Shown one piece after another: positions 1 to 9,326 of a stretch of DNA of 64,000 bases. A program made the translations under genes and the position numbers. The notes beneath the pieces were generated by a model. It was not told the origin of the DNA, made no database searches, and saw only the letters and a list, made by a program, of their open reading frames with translations. Where the stretch lies: positions 372,001-436,000 of the forward strand of contig NZ_JABLSJ010000001.1 of assembly GCF_013618635.1 (NCBI RefSeq), given 5' to 3'. The DNA comes from Thalassobacillus sp. CUG 92003 (GTDB taxonomy: Bacteria > Bacillota > Bacilli > Bacillales > Halobacillaceae). The stretch's first letter is position 1; the number at the start of each line of letters is the position of its first letter.

Positions 1-2
1 GA

Positions 3-284
3 AAAAACTATGAGATTATCGTGCATGGCAGCTATCAGCTGGTGGATGCTGAGCATGCGGAAGTATTCGCTTATGTCAGGACGCTCGGGAGTGAAAAGTT
101 GCTAGTGGTGGCTAATTTTTATACGGGGGAGCCTCATTTTGAATGGCCAGAGGAGTTGCGTGAGCTAACAACTGATATTTTAATCAGCAATTACGAGGAC
201 CCACCTGGCGGGCAAAAGGACATCAAGCTGCGCCCCTATGAAGCAGTAGTTTATCTATTAAACCCAGTTACATCTCAATGTTGA
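3..284 (+). CDS. GH13 alpha-glucosidase / oligo-1,6-glucosidase, C-terminal end (partial)
   Basis: Only the last ~93 codons are present; the gene begins upstream of the window. The reading frame is open from base 3 and runs through NYEIIVHGSYQL, FAYVR and LLVVANF to a TGA. This is the C-terminal beta-sandwich of GH13 family 31 enzymes, which hydrolyse alpha-1,4 or alpha-1,6 bonds of short maltose or isomaltose oligosaccharides in the cytoplasm. The catalytic barrel is missing, so substrate preference cannot be judged. An internal GTG at 21 is not a likely start because the family signature continues upstream of it. Confidence 0.85.
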   Translation, partial: KNYEIIVHGSYQLVDAEHAEVFAYVRTLGSEKLLVVANFYTGEPHFEWPEELRELTTDILISNYEDPPGGQKDIKLRPYEAVVYLLNPVTSQC

Positions 285-320
285 TTTTTCAAATGGGCAA
301 TATATAAAGTTAAGCTCTTA

Positions 321-492
321 GGTCCGTTGCGAAATATGAGTTTGGGGTGGCTGGGAAACAACTCGCTTTCCTGCGGGGAACCGGCAAGCCTCCTCGGTCG
401 CTTCGCTCTCTGTGGGGTCTTGCCGAGCTCCTTTTTCCCGCGGGAGTCTCGCCGTTTCCCAGCCACCCCACTGAAATTTTGGTGAACGGACC
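321..492. repeat. Long imperfect inverted repeat (Bacillaceae-type palindromic element, copy 1)
   Basis: Nested arms pair across about 170 bases: GGTCCGTT at 321-328 with AACGGACC at 485-492, and a 17-base perfect arm at 343-359 with 454-470. The interior is G+C-rich and carries words (CTTTCC, CTCCTCGG, CGGGAGT) shared with the elements at 24708 and 27439. Two small minus-strand open frames here are by-products of the palindrome. Beyond it, 493-715 is A/T-rich leader DNA in which I see no gene, only the probable promoter zone of the GH35 gene. Confidence 0.8.
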
Positions 493-729
493 CTTCTAAA
501 GGAGAAAACGAATGTAGCCTGAATTGCTTCAGAATGCCTGCATAGTAGTATTTTTGTGAACAATCTTGTTGGATATGCTGGGTTTCAATAGGGTCCCCTC
601 CATCTTAGGAAGACCCTACCTATGTGGATTCGATAAATTCTATGTTTTTTTAATCTCGAAGCCTATTTTTTCAAATAACTACTTTTTTATTATTGAATGC
701 TTAAGTAGGATGCATGGGAGGAGTCAGAC

Positions 730-3066
730 ATGACGGTTACTTTGACAGAAGGTAAATATCGGATAAATGACCAAGACGTTTTGTTGTATGGCGGGGAACT
801 GCACTATTTTCGAATTCCCCGTTCAGATTGGGAACAGCGCATTGATTTATTAATCGACGCGGGCTGTAATCTCATCAGCACCTACGTCCCCTGGATTTGG
901 CACGAATATGAGGAAGGCGCCTTTGATTTTACGGGGGAAACGGTAGCAGAACGCGATTTGCAACGTTTTCTAGAGCTGGCTGCGGCCAAAGGCTTGTACT
1001 GTCTTGTCCGGCCAGGCCCTTATATTATGGCTGAGGTACGGAACGAGGGGGTTCCGTCCTGGCTGTTGGAGCAATACCCGGAAGTGATCGCGAAGCAACA
1101 GAATGGTGAAGACCATCCCGCGCGTGTCGTCGCTTACATGCATCCTTTATTTCTGGAAAAAGTGAAACGTTGGTATGAAGCTGTCAATGCCATTATTGCG
1201 CCGCAACAAATCAGTCACGGCGGACCGGTGGTGACGTATCAGCTCTGTAATGAAATCGGCATGTTGCACTGGGTAACCAACACGTCTGATTATAACGAAG
1301 CGACGTTGCACTATTTCATTCATTTTTTAGAAAATAAATACGGCTCGATCGCTTTGTTTAATGAAGCATACGGACTGGATGCTCCGTCATTTGCAGCTTT
1401 TGTAGACACCTTTAAAACAGGGCTCACGGAAGACCATCCTTCTTTCCATTGGGAGTGGGGCCTGTTTTGGCGGACGTATATCAAGGATTACGCTGAGGTC
1501 TTAAGAAGCCTGGCGATTCATACGGGCATCAACGTGCCGTTCTTGATTAATGTCCATGGGTTTAAGAACTTTTCCATGTCGAGCCGCGGGGTGGATTATC
1601 CGATTGGTCTTTCCCAACTGTATGAGGCAGCTGGCTTGCCGAACACCCTTATGGCTGGCGATTTTTACCCAGGACACATCGGGCATGATACGTATCATGA
1701 CTTAGCCCTTAGTTGTGAATTTACGAAAGCGATTTCTTCACCTGAACAGCCTTTATTTTCAGCGGAGTTCCAATCCGGGCGATTGCAAGACCGACCGCGG
1801 CTATACCCGCAGGACTTGGATTTGAATACACGTACGTGCGTGGCTCATGGCATGAATGCCATTAATTATTATATGTTTGCAGCCGGGGAGAACCCGGACG
1901 ATATTGGGATATTTGGACGGCGTCACGATTGGCAGGCTCCGATAAATGCCAAGGGTGATACCCAGTTGAATTATGATCCAGCACAGCATCTAGGGCGCAT
2001 GTTCCAAACGATAGGTTCGCAGCTTGTCAATGCTGAAAAAAGAGCGGAGACCTATATTGGGTTTGACCCGGACAATTATATGACGGAGTTCGTTGATCCG
2101 CGGGATGCAGACTGGCTGAAAACGTTGGAAGTCAAAAGAGAGGAATTCGCCTATGAAGGTATTCTGCGTTTGTTGACCATTGCGAACATTCATTACCGGG
2201 CCGTGGATTTGCACAAGCCGATTGAACCGGAGCGTGTCCCCTCATTATGGGTGTTTGCAACTGAGCACATGGCAAAGGATCTTCAACAGCGCTTGGCTGA
2301 TTATGTGAAAGCGGGCGGTTATCTCGTGCTGTACCCTGAGATTCCCCTGTGGGACCGCCATGGTCGTCCGTGCACGGTTCTGCAGGAAGCCTTGCAGCTG
2401 GGACAGTGGGAGCATCTGCCGGGGAATGATTATCTGGATGTTCTCGGGGTTGATTCCGTCAATGTAAAACAGCGACTTGCCTTTCATAAGAACGAGGGAA
2501 AACGAGTTGCTGTGTTTCAGCGCAATGGAAGCGATGAGACCGCTGCCTACACGAAACAGGTGGGCGACGGGACGATCATGGTGCTCGGGTTCGGCATTCG
2601 AAATGATTTCGATTACCAGGTCGAGGTGATTCAGGAACTTGCTAGGGAAATCGGCATATCGCCTGCCTTCACGTCTTCGAACGCTGAGCTCTCCATCGTT
2701 CAGCGGAAAAATGATCAGACCTCGTTTGTGTTTGTGACGAATTATGATGACATTCAGCAAAGTGGTGTAATTTATGAACAGGGTAAGGCGTTATTCGATG
2801 GAATCCCTGTAACCCTTCCCCACCGTTCGAGTGTCTTGTGTTTGCAGCATTATCCGCTTACAGATGGGGTGATGATCGATTATGCGACTGTGGAATTGGA
2901 GCGAGTGGATGAACATGAAGATCGCTTGCTCCTCATGGTTAAACCCGTCGGGGACGGAGGCGCGATTGCGTTCACCCATGGGTCGGACTGGTCCATCCAC
3001 ACTGAGGCCGATTTGCGTGATATTCACGAAACCACGACCATTGAACTGAGAAGGAATGGTTCTTAA
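730..3066 (+). CDS. Glycoside hydrolase family 35 (beta-galactosidase-like)
   Basis: A 778-residue cytoplasmic glycosidase (no signal peptide) predicted to release terminal beta-galactosyl or related residues by a retaining mechanism. The N-terminal TIM barrel starts with the family-typical segment GGELHYFRIP and continues through RPGPYI (residues 94-99). The expected acid/base is E175 in LCNEIG and the nucleophile E346 in FSAEFQSG. The remaining ~400 residues form the glutamine-amidotransferase-like and beta-sandwich portions. A strong site, GGGAGGAG, precedes the ATG by six bases. It is followed by a LacI regulator and sugar-processing genes, so it likely serves the same glycoside pathway; the true substrate may be something other than lactose. 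Confidence 0.85.
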   Translation: MTVTLTEGKYRINDQDVLLYGGELHYFRIPRSDWEQRIDLLIDAGCNLISTYVPWIWHEYEEGAFDFTGETVAERDLQRFLELAAAKGLYCLVRPGPYIMAEVRNEGVPSWLLEQYPEVIAKQQNGEDHPARVVAYMHPLFLEKVKRWYEAVNAIIAPQQISHGGPVVTYQLCNEIGMLHWVTNTSDYNEATLHYFIHFLENKYGSIALFNEAYGLDAPSFAAFVDTFKTGLTEDHPSFHWEWGLFWRTYIKDYAEVLRSLAIHTGINVPFLINVHGFKNFSMSSRGVDYPIGLSQLYEAAGLPNTLMAGDFYPGHIGHDTYHDLALSCEFTKAISSPEQPLFSAEFQSGRLQDRPRLYPQDLDLNTRTCVAHGMNAINYYMFAAGENPDDIGIFGRRHDWQAPINAKGDTQLNYDPAQHLGRMFQTIGSQLVNAEKRAETYIGFDPDNYMTEFVDPRDADWLKTLEVKREEFAYEGILRLLTIANIHYRAVDLHKPIEPERVPSLWVFATEHMAKDLQQRLADYVKAGGYLVLYPEIPLWDRHGRPCTVLQEALQLGQWEHLPGNDYLDVLGVDSVNVKQRLAFHKNEGKRVAVFQRNGSDETAAYTKQVGDGTIMVLGFGIRNDFDYQVEVIQELAREIGISPAFTSSNAELSIVQRKNDQTSFVFVTNYDDIQQSGVIYEQGKALFDGIPVTLPHRSSVLCLQHYPLTDGVMIDYATVELERVDEHEDRLLLMVKPVGDGGAIAFTHGSDWSIHTEADLRDIHETTTIELRRNGS

Positions 3067-3171
3067 GGTGGATATCCGATAGAGAATGCTCTATCCTGAA
3101 AGAAAAAGGGATCATCTGATCAGCTTTGAACCATGATGGATCCAATTGTCTATACAAATGGGGGACAAAAG

Positions 3172-4164
3172 ATGGCAACAATCAAAGATGTGGCAAAACG
3201 AGCGGGTGTAGCCGTTTCTACTGCTTCTTATGCCTTGAACGGCGTAAAAAAGGTGAGTCCGGCTACTGTGGCAAAAGTTCAGAAAGCTGCCGAAGATTTG
3301 AATTATCAAAAAAATGGCATTGCTTCTGATTTAAAGCGAACACAAACGAATACGATTGCCCTTATGTTAAGTGACTTGTCTGGTCCTTATTATTCAGAGT
3401 TGATCAAAGGCGTTCAGGAAGTGACATCCGCCAATGGCTACGATTTGGTGGCATGCAGTTCAATCGGAGGGGAACAGTCGACAGCGATCAAATTTTTGAA
3501 GGAAAAACGTGTTGACGGGGTCATCGTGCTGGCGCATAACATCAGCGACAGCATGATCGTGAACGCTGCCCGCGAAAATTTTCCGGTGGTGGTGTTAGAC
3601 AGGGAATTGGAGAGTGATCATGTCCTGCAAGTGGAAGTTGATAACCGGCATGGCGGGTTTCTTGCTACGGAATATTTGATCCATAATGGGCATCAGAACA
3701 TAGCGTATATTAGCGGACCTTATAATTCCCATGATAATAATAAACGGTTCCAAGGGTATCGGAGTGCTTTGGAGCAATACAATATCACCTATCAATCAAA
3801 ATGGAAAATATCCGGGGACTTTACGCGTGAAAGTGGTTACCGGGCCACTAAAATGCTGATTGCCCAGCATCATTTACCGGAGGCTGTGTTTTATGCCAAC
3901 GACGAAATGGCGATTGGCGGTCTGCAAGCCTTTGCTGAAAAAGGTATCGCCGTGCCTGAGAATGTTTCGATCATTGGCTTTGATGATATTCAGCTCGCAG
4001 AGTATGTTTCACCGCCGCTGACGACCATCCGGCAGCCCAAATATGAGGCGGGGGCATTGGCTGTTCATTTGATCTTTCAATTGCTGACCTCCGAAAGCGT
4101 CGATCGCCACTATAATTTGGCCACCGAATTAATTGAACGGCAGTCCGTTCAGAATAACGCGTAA
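3172..4164 (+). CDS. LacI/GalR family transcriptional regulator
   Basis: A 330-residue repressor-type protein. The N-terminal helix-turn-helix and hinge are clear (MATIKDVAKRAGVAVSTAS, then ALNG), followed by a periplasmic-binding-protein-like effector domain with NTIALMLSDLSGPYYSEL and IIGFDDIQLAEY. An upstream in-frame ATG at 3133 exists, but the start at 3172 has GGGGGA ahead of it and begins exactly where LacI proteins begin. Lying directly after the GH35 gene and before the isomerase and oxidoreductase genes, it is the probable local regulator, with the inducing sugar unknown. Confidence 0.9.
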   Translation: MATIKDVAKRAGVAVSTASYALNGVKKVSPATVAKVQKAAEDLNYQKNGIASDLKRTQTNTIALMLSDLSGPYYSELIKGVQEVTSANGYDLVACSSIGGEQSTAIKFLKEKRVDGVIVLAHNISDSMIVNAARENFPVVVLDRELESDHVLQVEVDNRHGGFLATEYLIHNGHQNIAYISGPYNSHDNNKRFQGYRSALEQYNITYQSKWKISGDFTRESGYRATKMLIAQHHLPEAVFYANDEMAIGGLQAFAEKGIAVPENVSIIGFDDIQLAEYVSPPLTTIRQPKYEAGALAVHLIFQLLTSESVDRHYNLATELIERQSVQNNA

Positions 4165-4233
4165 AACCTGAGGTCAACCGAATTCATTACGACAGGGCGT
4201 CTGTTTTAATGCATGTAGGTTGTCCCAGGTTTT
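4163..4233 (+). terminator. Possible terminator after the lacI-type gene
   Basis: AAAACCTG at 4163-4170 pairs with CAGGTTTT at 4226-4233, and CAACC with GGTTG just inside, leaving a long loop. The stem is imperfect and only a short T-run follows, so this is a weak call. The A/T-rich stretch after it (4235-4270) probably holds the promoter of the following isomerase operon. Confidence 0.4.
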
Positions 4234-4285
4234 CATTTTAAACGAATTAATAAATTCATTAAATTAATTAAAAGGAGAGAAAGCA

Positions 4286-5068
4286 ATGCGAATAGGGTGC
4301 CATCTTTTGCCGTGGAACCATGTGCTGCAGGAACATGGTTTTTTGTCCCAGGAAGCAGACAAGGTGCTGAATTGGCTTAGGGAAGCAGGGTTTTACGGCA
4401 TTGAAATGGGAGCACACTTCATCCCGGAAGGAAAGGAACAGGCGGTAAATGAAGTTTTACAATCACATGGGTTGAAATTTGAAGCGGCTCATATGGGGGT
4501 GCCGTATTTTACGGATGCATTTACGGACGATCACATGACGTTTTTGCTGCAGAAAATGGAACGACTCAAACATGCCGGAGCTAACCGTGTGTTGTTTAGT
4601 ACATGGGGAGATCAGCAATCGGATGTAAGCCGGTTAGCTGACCATGTCCAGGCTTTAGGAGAAAAAGCAGCTGAGCACCAGCTCTCATTTTCCTACCATA
4701 ATCATGACCATGAGTTTAAAGGGGAGCAAACACTAATCCGGCAGCTGCTCGCCGAAACGTCCGCAGCTTATGTGTCCGTGGCTTTGGATGTGGGCTGGGT
4801 TTTTAGGGCAGGTACTGACCCAGCAGATTTCATGGCAGAATTCCGCGAACGTATTTCCTATGTACATTTGCGCGACGTACGCCAGAATCGGTTTGTTGAA
4901 ATGGGGGAAGGGGAGATGGACATTCCTGCCTTGTTTGCTGCTATGGAAGGCTATGTAGAAACCGCTACGCTTGAAGCAGAGTGGGGTGAGGCGTATAGCG
5001 GCACGTTTTCATCAGTCGAAGCGAGTGTGCGCGCCTCCCTTGCCTACTTGGAAACCTTGAAAAAATAA
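4286..5068 (+). CDS. Sugar phosphate isomerase/epimerase-like TIM-barrel protein
   Basis: A 260-residue protein of the xylose-isomerase-like / AP-endonuclease-2 superfamily. Visible metal-site motifs are YHNHDHEF (centre of the barrel), VALDVGWVFRAG and YVHLRDV. Members catalyse aldose-ketose isomerisation, epimerisation, dehydration (IolE) or, as more recently recognised, beta-elimination of 3-keto-glycosides; motifs alone do not separate these. An AAAGGAGAG site precedes the ATG. It is the first gene of a tight run with the next oxidoreductase (18-base gap), which favours a shared oxidise-then-rearrange pathway. Confidence 0.75.
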   Translation: MRIGCHLLPWNHVLQEHGFLSQEADKVLNWLREAGFYGIEMGAHFIPEGKEQAVNEVLQSHGLKFEAAHMGVPYFTDAFTDDHMTFLLQKMERLKHAGANRVLFSTWGDQQSDVSRLADHVQALGEKAAEHQLSFSYHNHDHEFKGEQTLIRQLLAETSAAYVSVALDVGWVFRAGTDPADFMAEFRERISYVHLRDVRQNRFVEMGEGEMDIPALFAAMEGYVETATLEAEWGEAYSGTFSSVEASVRASLAYLETLKK

Positions 5069-5086
5069 CACGGAGGGATTGAAAGT

Positions 5087-6190
5087 ATGAGCTTAAGAAT
5101 CGGAATCGTCGGAACGGGGCAAACGATTGGGGTTGCATCGGATCATTTAGCAGGCATTCAAGCTGTACCGGAATGGGAGCTGACCGCCGTTTATGACATC
5201 GAACCCGAACATGCCCGTTTGTGGGTGGAGAAACATGAGCTTTCACCCGAGATCATCTGTTCGAGTCTGGACGCGTTGCTAGAACGAGTGGATGCGGTCA
5301 CCATTTGTACAGACAACGCGTCACACGGCACGATCGCACGGCAAGCATTTGAGCGTCAGCTGCCGGTATTTTGTGAGAAACCCTTATCCATTAACTTCAA
5401 GGAGTCGAGGCGATTGGCTGACGATGCCAGAGAAGCCGGCGTGGTCCATTATATGGGGATGCAGTATCGCTACCATCCGTACGCTCAATTGATCAAAGAA
5501 ACGATTGAAGCAGGTGAACTCGGGGATATTTTCTCTTATCGCCATAAACTAGGTGGAGGTCGAATCGGTAACCCTAATGTCGGATTGGAATGGCGAATGA
5601 AAAAGGAAACCTCTGGGGCAGGCTCGATTGCCGATTTCGGCATTCATCAAGTGGATTTGGTGCAATTTTTTCTGAACGCGCATTGCGGGGAAATTGCTGA
5701 AGTGCAGGCTGATGTCGGCACGTATGTCACCTCGCGCCAACTCGATGAATCCGGCTATGGCACCGTGACGAATGACGACCTTTCCGTTATCGTCATTCGA
5801 ATGGAAAACGGGGCCCTTGTGACGCTGAATAATTCCAGGTTACTGCCGCAGGATGGAGATGGTTTGGAAATTGTCGGGACGAAATCAGCGATCTCGATGG
5901 ATGTTCATGGCCATGTTTTCATGAGATCGCGAAATGCAGATGGTTCCTGGGCTGAAGAGAACGAAGAATTGAAAATAGAAGACCGGCATCAATTTTCCGG
6001 ACTCGCCCGGGGAAAGCAATACCATGAATTTTATGAAGCGATTCAATTTAACGCGCCGTATGAATTGTCGTTTGATTATGCAGCTCAGGCAGCCAAAGTC
6101 ATTGACGCAGGTATTAGGTCCAGTGAAGAACGGCGCAACGTGTTGCTTAGCGAAGTAGACGCGCCACAAAAAAGGAAGGAGTATGAGTGA
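5087..6190 (+). CDS. Gfo/Idh/MocA family oxidoreductase
   Basis: A 367-residue NAD(P)-dependent sugar dehydrogenase-like protein. An N-terminal Rossmann fold (GIVGTGQTIG) is followed by the family hallmark FCEKPLS, in which the lysine contacts cofactor and substrate, then the GMQYRYHPYAQ segment and a C-terminal alpha/beta dimer domain including DFGIHQVDLV. It likely oxidises or reduces a sugar hydroxyl or keto group. CGGAGGG sits upstream of the ATG. The stop overlaps the next start (TGATG), indicating translational coupling to the beta-propeller protein. Confidence 0.8.
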   Translation: MSLRIGIVGTGQTIGVASDHLAGIQAVPEWELTAVYDIEPEHARLWVEKHELSPEIICSSLDALLERVDAVTICTDNASHGTIARQAFERQLPVFCEKPLSINFKESRRLADDAREAGVVHYMGMQYRYHPYAQLIKETIEAGELGDIFSYRHKLGGGRIGNPNVGLEWRMKKETSGAGSIADFGIHQVDLVQFFLNAHCGEIAEVQADVGTYVTSRQLDESGYGTVTNDDLSVIVIRMENGALVTLNNSRLLPQDGDGLEIVGTKSAISMDVHGHVFMRSRNADGSWAEENEELKIEDRHQFSGLARGKQYHEFYEAIQFNAPYELSFDYAAQAAKVIDAGIRSSEERRNVLLSEVDAPQKRKEYE

Positions 6191-7164
6191 TGTCGCATCA
6201 TAACCAACTGCAAACCGCTCCGCTTTTTGACCCTGAGACAGGTGTAGCGGTCATTAAGCCGCAGGGAAATGAAGCTGGATTTTGGGCCGGGGCTCCCACC
6301 GTACTATTTGATGAAAAGGATAGCACGTTTTATTTATACTACCGCCTTCGCAATCCCCGTGGCTATGGAGAAGACGAACGAGGCTTTGAAGTGAGGATCG
6401 CCAGCAGCAAGGACGGCGAACAGTTCACGGATATGTGGCGGTTGCATAAAAAGGAGCTGCAGTCGAGTTCGATTGAACGTTCTGCTCTTGTAAAAATACA
6501 TGATCGACTTTATCGGCTTTACATCAGTTACGTGGACCCAGCAGACAACCGCTGGCGCATCGATGTGATCGAGGCTGCATCCCCGGCTGAATTTGACGCG
6601 GACCGCAGACAGAACGTTTTACGAGCAGGAGATTTCTCAGGTGTGGAAGGTGTAAAAGACCCTTATGTGGTCAAAACAGACGACGGTTATGTGATGTATT
6701 TCGTCTATGCAGACGGAGGAGCTGGTGAACCTGACCGTGATATGCATAAAACCGGGGATGTGCACAACACCGGCCTGGCTGTTGCCCCGACAGCAATGGC
6801 AACCAGTACGGACGGCCTCCATTTTGAATGGGTATCGACCATTTTACCGGTCAGTCGCTCAGGGTGGGACCAATATCAAGCGCGTCTCACAACAATCATT
6901 CCGTTTGCCGGAAGTTATACCGTATTGTGGGACGGCAGCGTAGGCGTCGAACAAAACTATGAAGAAAAAGCAGCTCTAGCAGTGACCGTTGATTTACACA
7001 CGTTTGCCAAGGTGACCCCTGCCGGACCGGTGTTGGAGACAGCTGGAGGGAAAGCAGTCCGTTACGTTGATGCGATTGTGCATCGCAATGAAATCATGTA
7101 CTACTATGAATACTCTAGGGAAGACGGGGCGCATGAATTGCGGCTGGCCAGGGTAAGCCTTTAA
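6190..7164 (+). CDS. Five-bladed beta-propeller glycosidase-like protein (GH43/GH130-like fold)
   Basis: A 324-residue protein whose repeated blade motifs resemble GH43/GH117/GH130 proteins: GAPTVLFDEKDSTFYLYYR, IERSALVKIHDRLYRLYISY and VKDPYVVKTDDGYVMYFVY, each with the typical 'D..Y.LYY' signature. The exact family and substrate cannot be set by eye. The ATG at 6190 overlaps the preceding stop; a GTG three bases earlier is also possible. There is no signal peptide, so it acts on an imported sugar or glycoside. Confidence 0.65.
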   Translation: MSHHNQLQTAPLFDPETGVAVIKPQGNEAGFWAGAPTVLFDEKDSTFYLYYRLRNPRGYGEDERGFEVRIASSKDGEQFTDMWRLHKKELQSSSIERSALVKIHDRLYRLYISYVDPADNRWRIDVIEAASPAEFDADRRQNVLRAGDFSGVEGVKDPYVVKTDDGYVMYFVYADGGAGEPDRDMHKTGDVHNTGLAVAPTAMATSTDGLHFEWVSTILPVSRSGWDQYQARLTTIIPFAGSYTVLWDGSVGVEQNYEEKAALAVTVDLHTFAKVTPAGPVLETAGGKAVRYVDAIVHRNEIMYYYEYSREDGAHELRLARVSL

Positions 7165-7197
7165 TGCAAGCTGTAACGCGAGAAAGGAAGGTTGGTT

Positions 7198-8358
7198 ATG
7201 TCATTTATTGGGCAAAACACAACTCGAGCAAAACAATTTAATCGCTCGTTGGTGTTTCAAACACTCATCCGTCTGCAATCAACGACGCGCCAGGAAATCG
7301 CGTCGAATACAAAATTGACCCCAGCGACCATTACGAACATCGTCAATGAATTCATGTCGGAAGGCATTGTGTCAGAAGCGGGCAGTCGGCGGAGCGAGTC
7401 TCAGAAAGCCGGAAGAAAAACGATGATGCTGGACCTTAATGAGCGAGCCCGTTTAGTGGCCGGCATCCACATTCGCAGTGATCGCGTCGAACTCGGCATT
7501 GTGACCCTGAAAGGAAATGTAATCGCTGAACAACAGTTTTGGCTGCCGGACGGGTGTGATCAACACGATTTTCTGCGTTTATTGAAAGATGAATTGACAG
7601 TATTTTTGAGAGCGCATGAAGATCTGACCGTAGCAGCGATTGGCATCGGATCGGTTGGCTTAGTGGACTTTGAGCGTGGAGTGTTATTAGAAGCCAAGCA
7701 CCTGGGCTGGAACGAGGTGGCTTTGGTAAACGAGCTTCAAGCTGAGTATGCCGTGCCCGTCTATTTAGACCATAATGTACGCGGAATGGCCTTAGGGGAA
7801 AAGCTGTTCGGATCGTGCAAAACGGAAACAGATTTTTTAAGTGTATATATGGGCCAGGGGATCGGGGCCGGTATGTATGTGAATGATCAAATCTACCGCA
7901 GTGATGTGACTGGAGCAGGGGAACTGGGGCATGCCACGTATCAGCCAGAAGGAGAACCGTGCTGGTGCGGCAATCACGGGTGCCTGGAACGCTACGCATC
8001 GGAAGAAGCGATCTTATCCGAGTGGGGGATAGGGTCGGTGGATGAGCTGTTAAAGGCTTATGCAGATGGCGATGCTCAAGCCGATCGTGCCTTGCGCCAG
8101 GCAGGAAAGCAGATTGGCATCGTGCTGACTTCGTTTGTGAACATGTTCCATGTGAACCGTATCATTATTGGCGGTCGTTTGGCACAAGAAAACACACCGT
8201 TACTTGCCGAAGTCGACCATCACGTGAATACCAGGTCGTTTCTAGCCAGAAAAAGAGACGTGATAGTCTCGAGGACGTCGCTCGGTGAGCAGCTTGGGGT
8301 CACGGGCGCAGCGAGTGTGGCACTTTTATACGGTGTCATTTCCTTGGAAATCAACTAG
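7198..8358 (+). CDS. ROK family transcriptional regulator (XylR/NagC type)
   Basis: A 386-residue regulator. The N-terminal winged helix (FNRSLVFQTL, then TRQEIASNTKLTPATITNIV) precedes a ROK sugar-binding domain with the zinc signature CWCGNHGCLERYAS and IIIGGRL. GAAAGGAAGG lies six bases before the ATG at 7198; the TTG at 7192 is less likely. It closes the GH35-associated gene run and probably senses a sugar or sugar phosphate. The cluster thus has two regulators, LacI-type and ROK-type, suggesting two inputs. Confidence 0.85.
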   Translation: MSFIGQNTTRAKQFNRSLVFQTLIRLQSTTRQEIASNTKLTPATITNIVNEFMSEGIVSEAGSRRSESQKAGRKTMMLDLNERARLVAGIHIRSDRVELGIVTLKGNVIAEQQFWLPDGCDQHDFLRLLKDELTVFLRAHEDLTVAAIGIGSVGLVDFERGVLLEAKHLGWNEVALVNELQAEYAVPVYLDHNVRGMALGEKLFGSCKTETDFLSVYMGQGIGAGMYVNDQIYRSDVTGAGELGHATYQPEGEPCWCGNHGCLERYASEEAILSEWGIGSVDELLKAYADGDAQADRALRQAGKQIGIVLTSFVNMFHVNRIIIGGRLAQENTPLLAEVDHHVNTRSFLARKRDVIVSRTSLGEQLGVTGAASVALLYGVISLEIN

Positions 8359-8377
8359 AGCAAAGGGGGATGTCTCT

Positions 8378-9259
8378 ATGAAATTGGGGTTTTTAACAAA
8401 CGCGTTCGTTCAACAAGGATGGACGGATATCAAAGAAATTGCGGATTGGTCCGTGGCGAATGGGTTTCAAGCCCTGGAAGTCGGGCCTAACGTACCGTTT
8501 GAAGAATTGGAATCGGTCGTGAATGATGAGCGGATTACGGTGGGCGGGCTGACATACTGTCGAAATTTTTTGAGTGAGGATGAGGAAGAGGCTCGCATGC
8601 ATCGGGTAGAATTAGTGCGGCGCATCAAAAAAGCCGGGGAACTCGGGATTCCGCTCGTGATCACCTCGACAGGGATTGCCAATGTTTCACCTCGGGAGCG
8701 GTATGATGATTACGACGCGATTCGCTCGAAGCCTGAAAATAGTCTGGATCAAGTCGTCGCATATTTTCGCGAGGTGGTAGAGCTGGCAGAAAGCGTCAAC
8801 GTGAAACTCGCTTTTGAGAATTGTCCCTTGATGGGGAATATCGCCATTTCCCCGAAAATGTGGGAAGCGTTATTTGCTCGTTTGGACTCTCCCAATGTCG
8901 GTTTGACATATGATCCATCACACTCGGTGTGGCAGTTCATCGATCCGTACTTGCCGATCCAGGAGTTTGGCGATCGCATCTTCCACGTTCATGTTAAAGA
9001 TACGGAAATCGATTACGACCAATTAAAACGGACAGGTATTTTAACCGATTTCAGCTGGTGGCGGTATCGGCTGCCAGGATTAGGCGAGCTCAACTGGTCC
9101 AAGCTTATAGCAGAACTCGCCGCCGTTGAATATGACGGCATGCTCAGCATCGAACACGAAGACCCAGTCTGGGAAGGCACCCTAACCAAAACCCAGCACG
9201 CCCTCCTCTTCTCCAAACACTACCTCGACCACGTACCTGGTACAAAATCGAATAAATGA
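8378..9259 (+). CDS. Second sugar phosphate isomerase/epimerase-like TIM-barrel protein
   Basis: A 293-residue protein of the same superfamily as the gene at 4286 but clearly divergent. Visible motifs are KLGFLTNAF at the start, FENCPLMGNI, LTYDPSHSVWQF and FHVHVKDTEI, which line the metal site of the barrel, with SIEHEDP near the end. The start at 8378 follows AAAGGGGGA; an in-frame upstream ATG lies inside the ROK gene. Possible activities are isomerase, epimerase or keto-sugar lyase. A strong terminator follows at once, so this is the last gene of the cluster. Confidence 0.75.
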   Translation: MKLGFLTNAFVQQGWTDIKEIADWSVANGFQALEVGPNVPFEELESVVNDERITVGGLTYCRNFLSEDEEEARMHRVELVRRIKKAGELGIPLVITSTGIANVSPRERYDDYDAIRSKPENSLDQVVAYFREVVELAESVNVKLAFENCPLMGNIAISPKMWEALFARLDSPNVGLTYDPSHSVWQFIDPYLPIQEFGDRIFHVHVKDTEIDYDQLKRTGILTDFSWWRYRLPGLGELNWSKLIAELAAVEYDGMLSIEHEDPVWEGTLTKTQHALLFSKHYLDHVPGTKSNK

Positions 9260-9326
9260 AAACAGCCGGGTGTGCCAAAATGGCACGCCCGGCTGTTTTG
9301 AAAAACGTTGATGTGTACCAGGTACG
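9232..9326. repeat. 13-base inverted repeat flanking the terminator
   Basis: CGTACCTGGTACA at 9232-9244 (inside the end of the isomerase gene, encoding VPGT) and its exact reverse complement at 9314-9326. Each arm contains the near-palindrome GTACCWGGTAC, which also occurs at about 30625 and 62907. Confidence 0.7.
9259..9299 (+). terminator. Rho-independent terminator
   Basis: A near-perfect hairpin: AAAACAGCCGGGTGTGCC, a 5-base loop, then GGCACGCCCGGCTGTTTT, starting within the stop codon of the isomerase gene. It ends the sugar cluster. Confidence 0.9.

Noticed and set aside
275-563. Two small minus-strand frames in the first intergenic region
   Set aside because: They run through the long inverted repeat, have no ribosome binding site and no recognisable domain.
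2245-2760. 171-codon minus-strand frame
   Set aside because: Antisense to the GH35 gene, which has clear family motifs; no ribosome binding site.
7436-7999. 187-codon minus-strand frame
   Set aside because: Lies wholly antisense to the ROK regulator, whose zinc signature fixes the coding frame.
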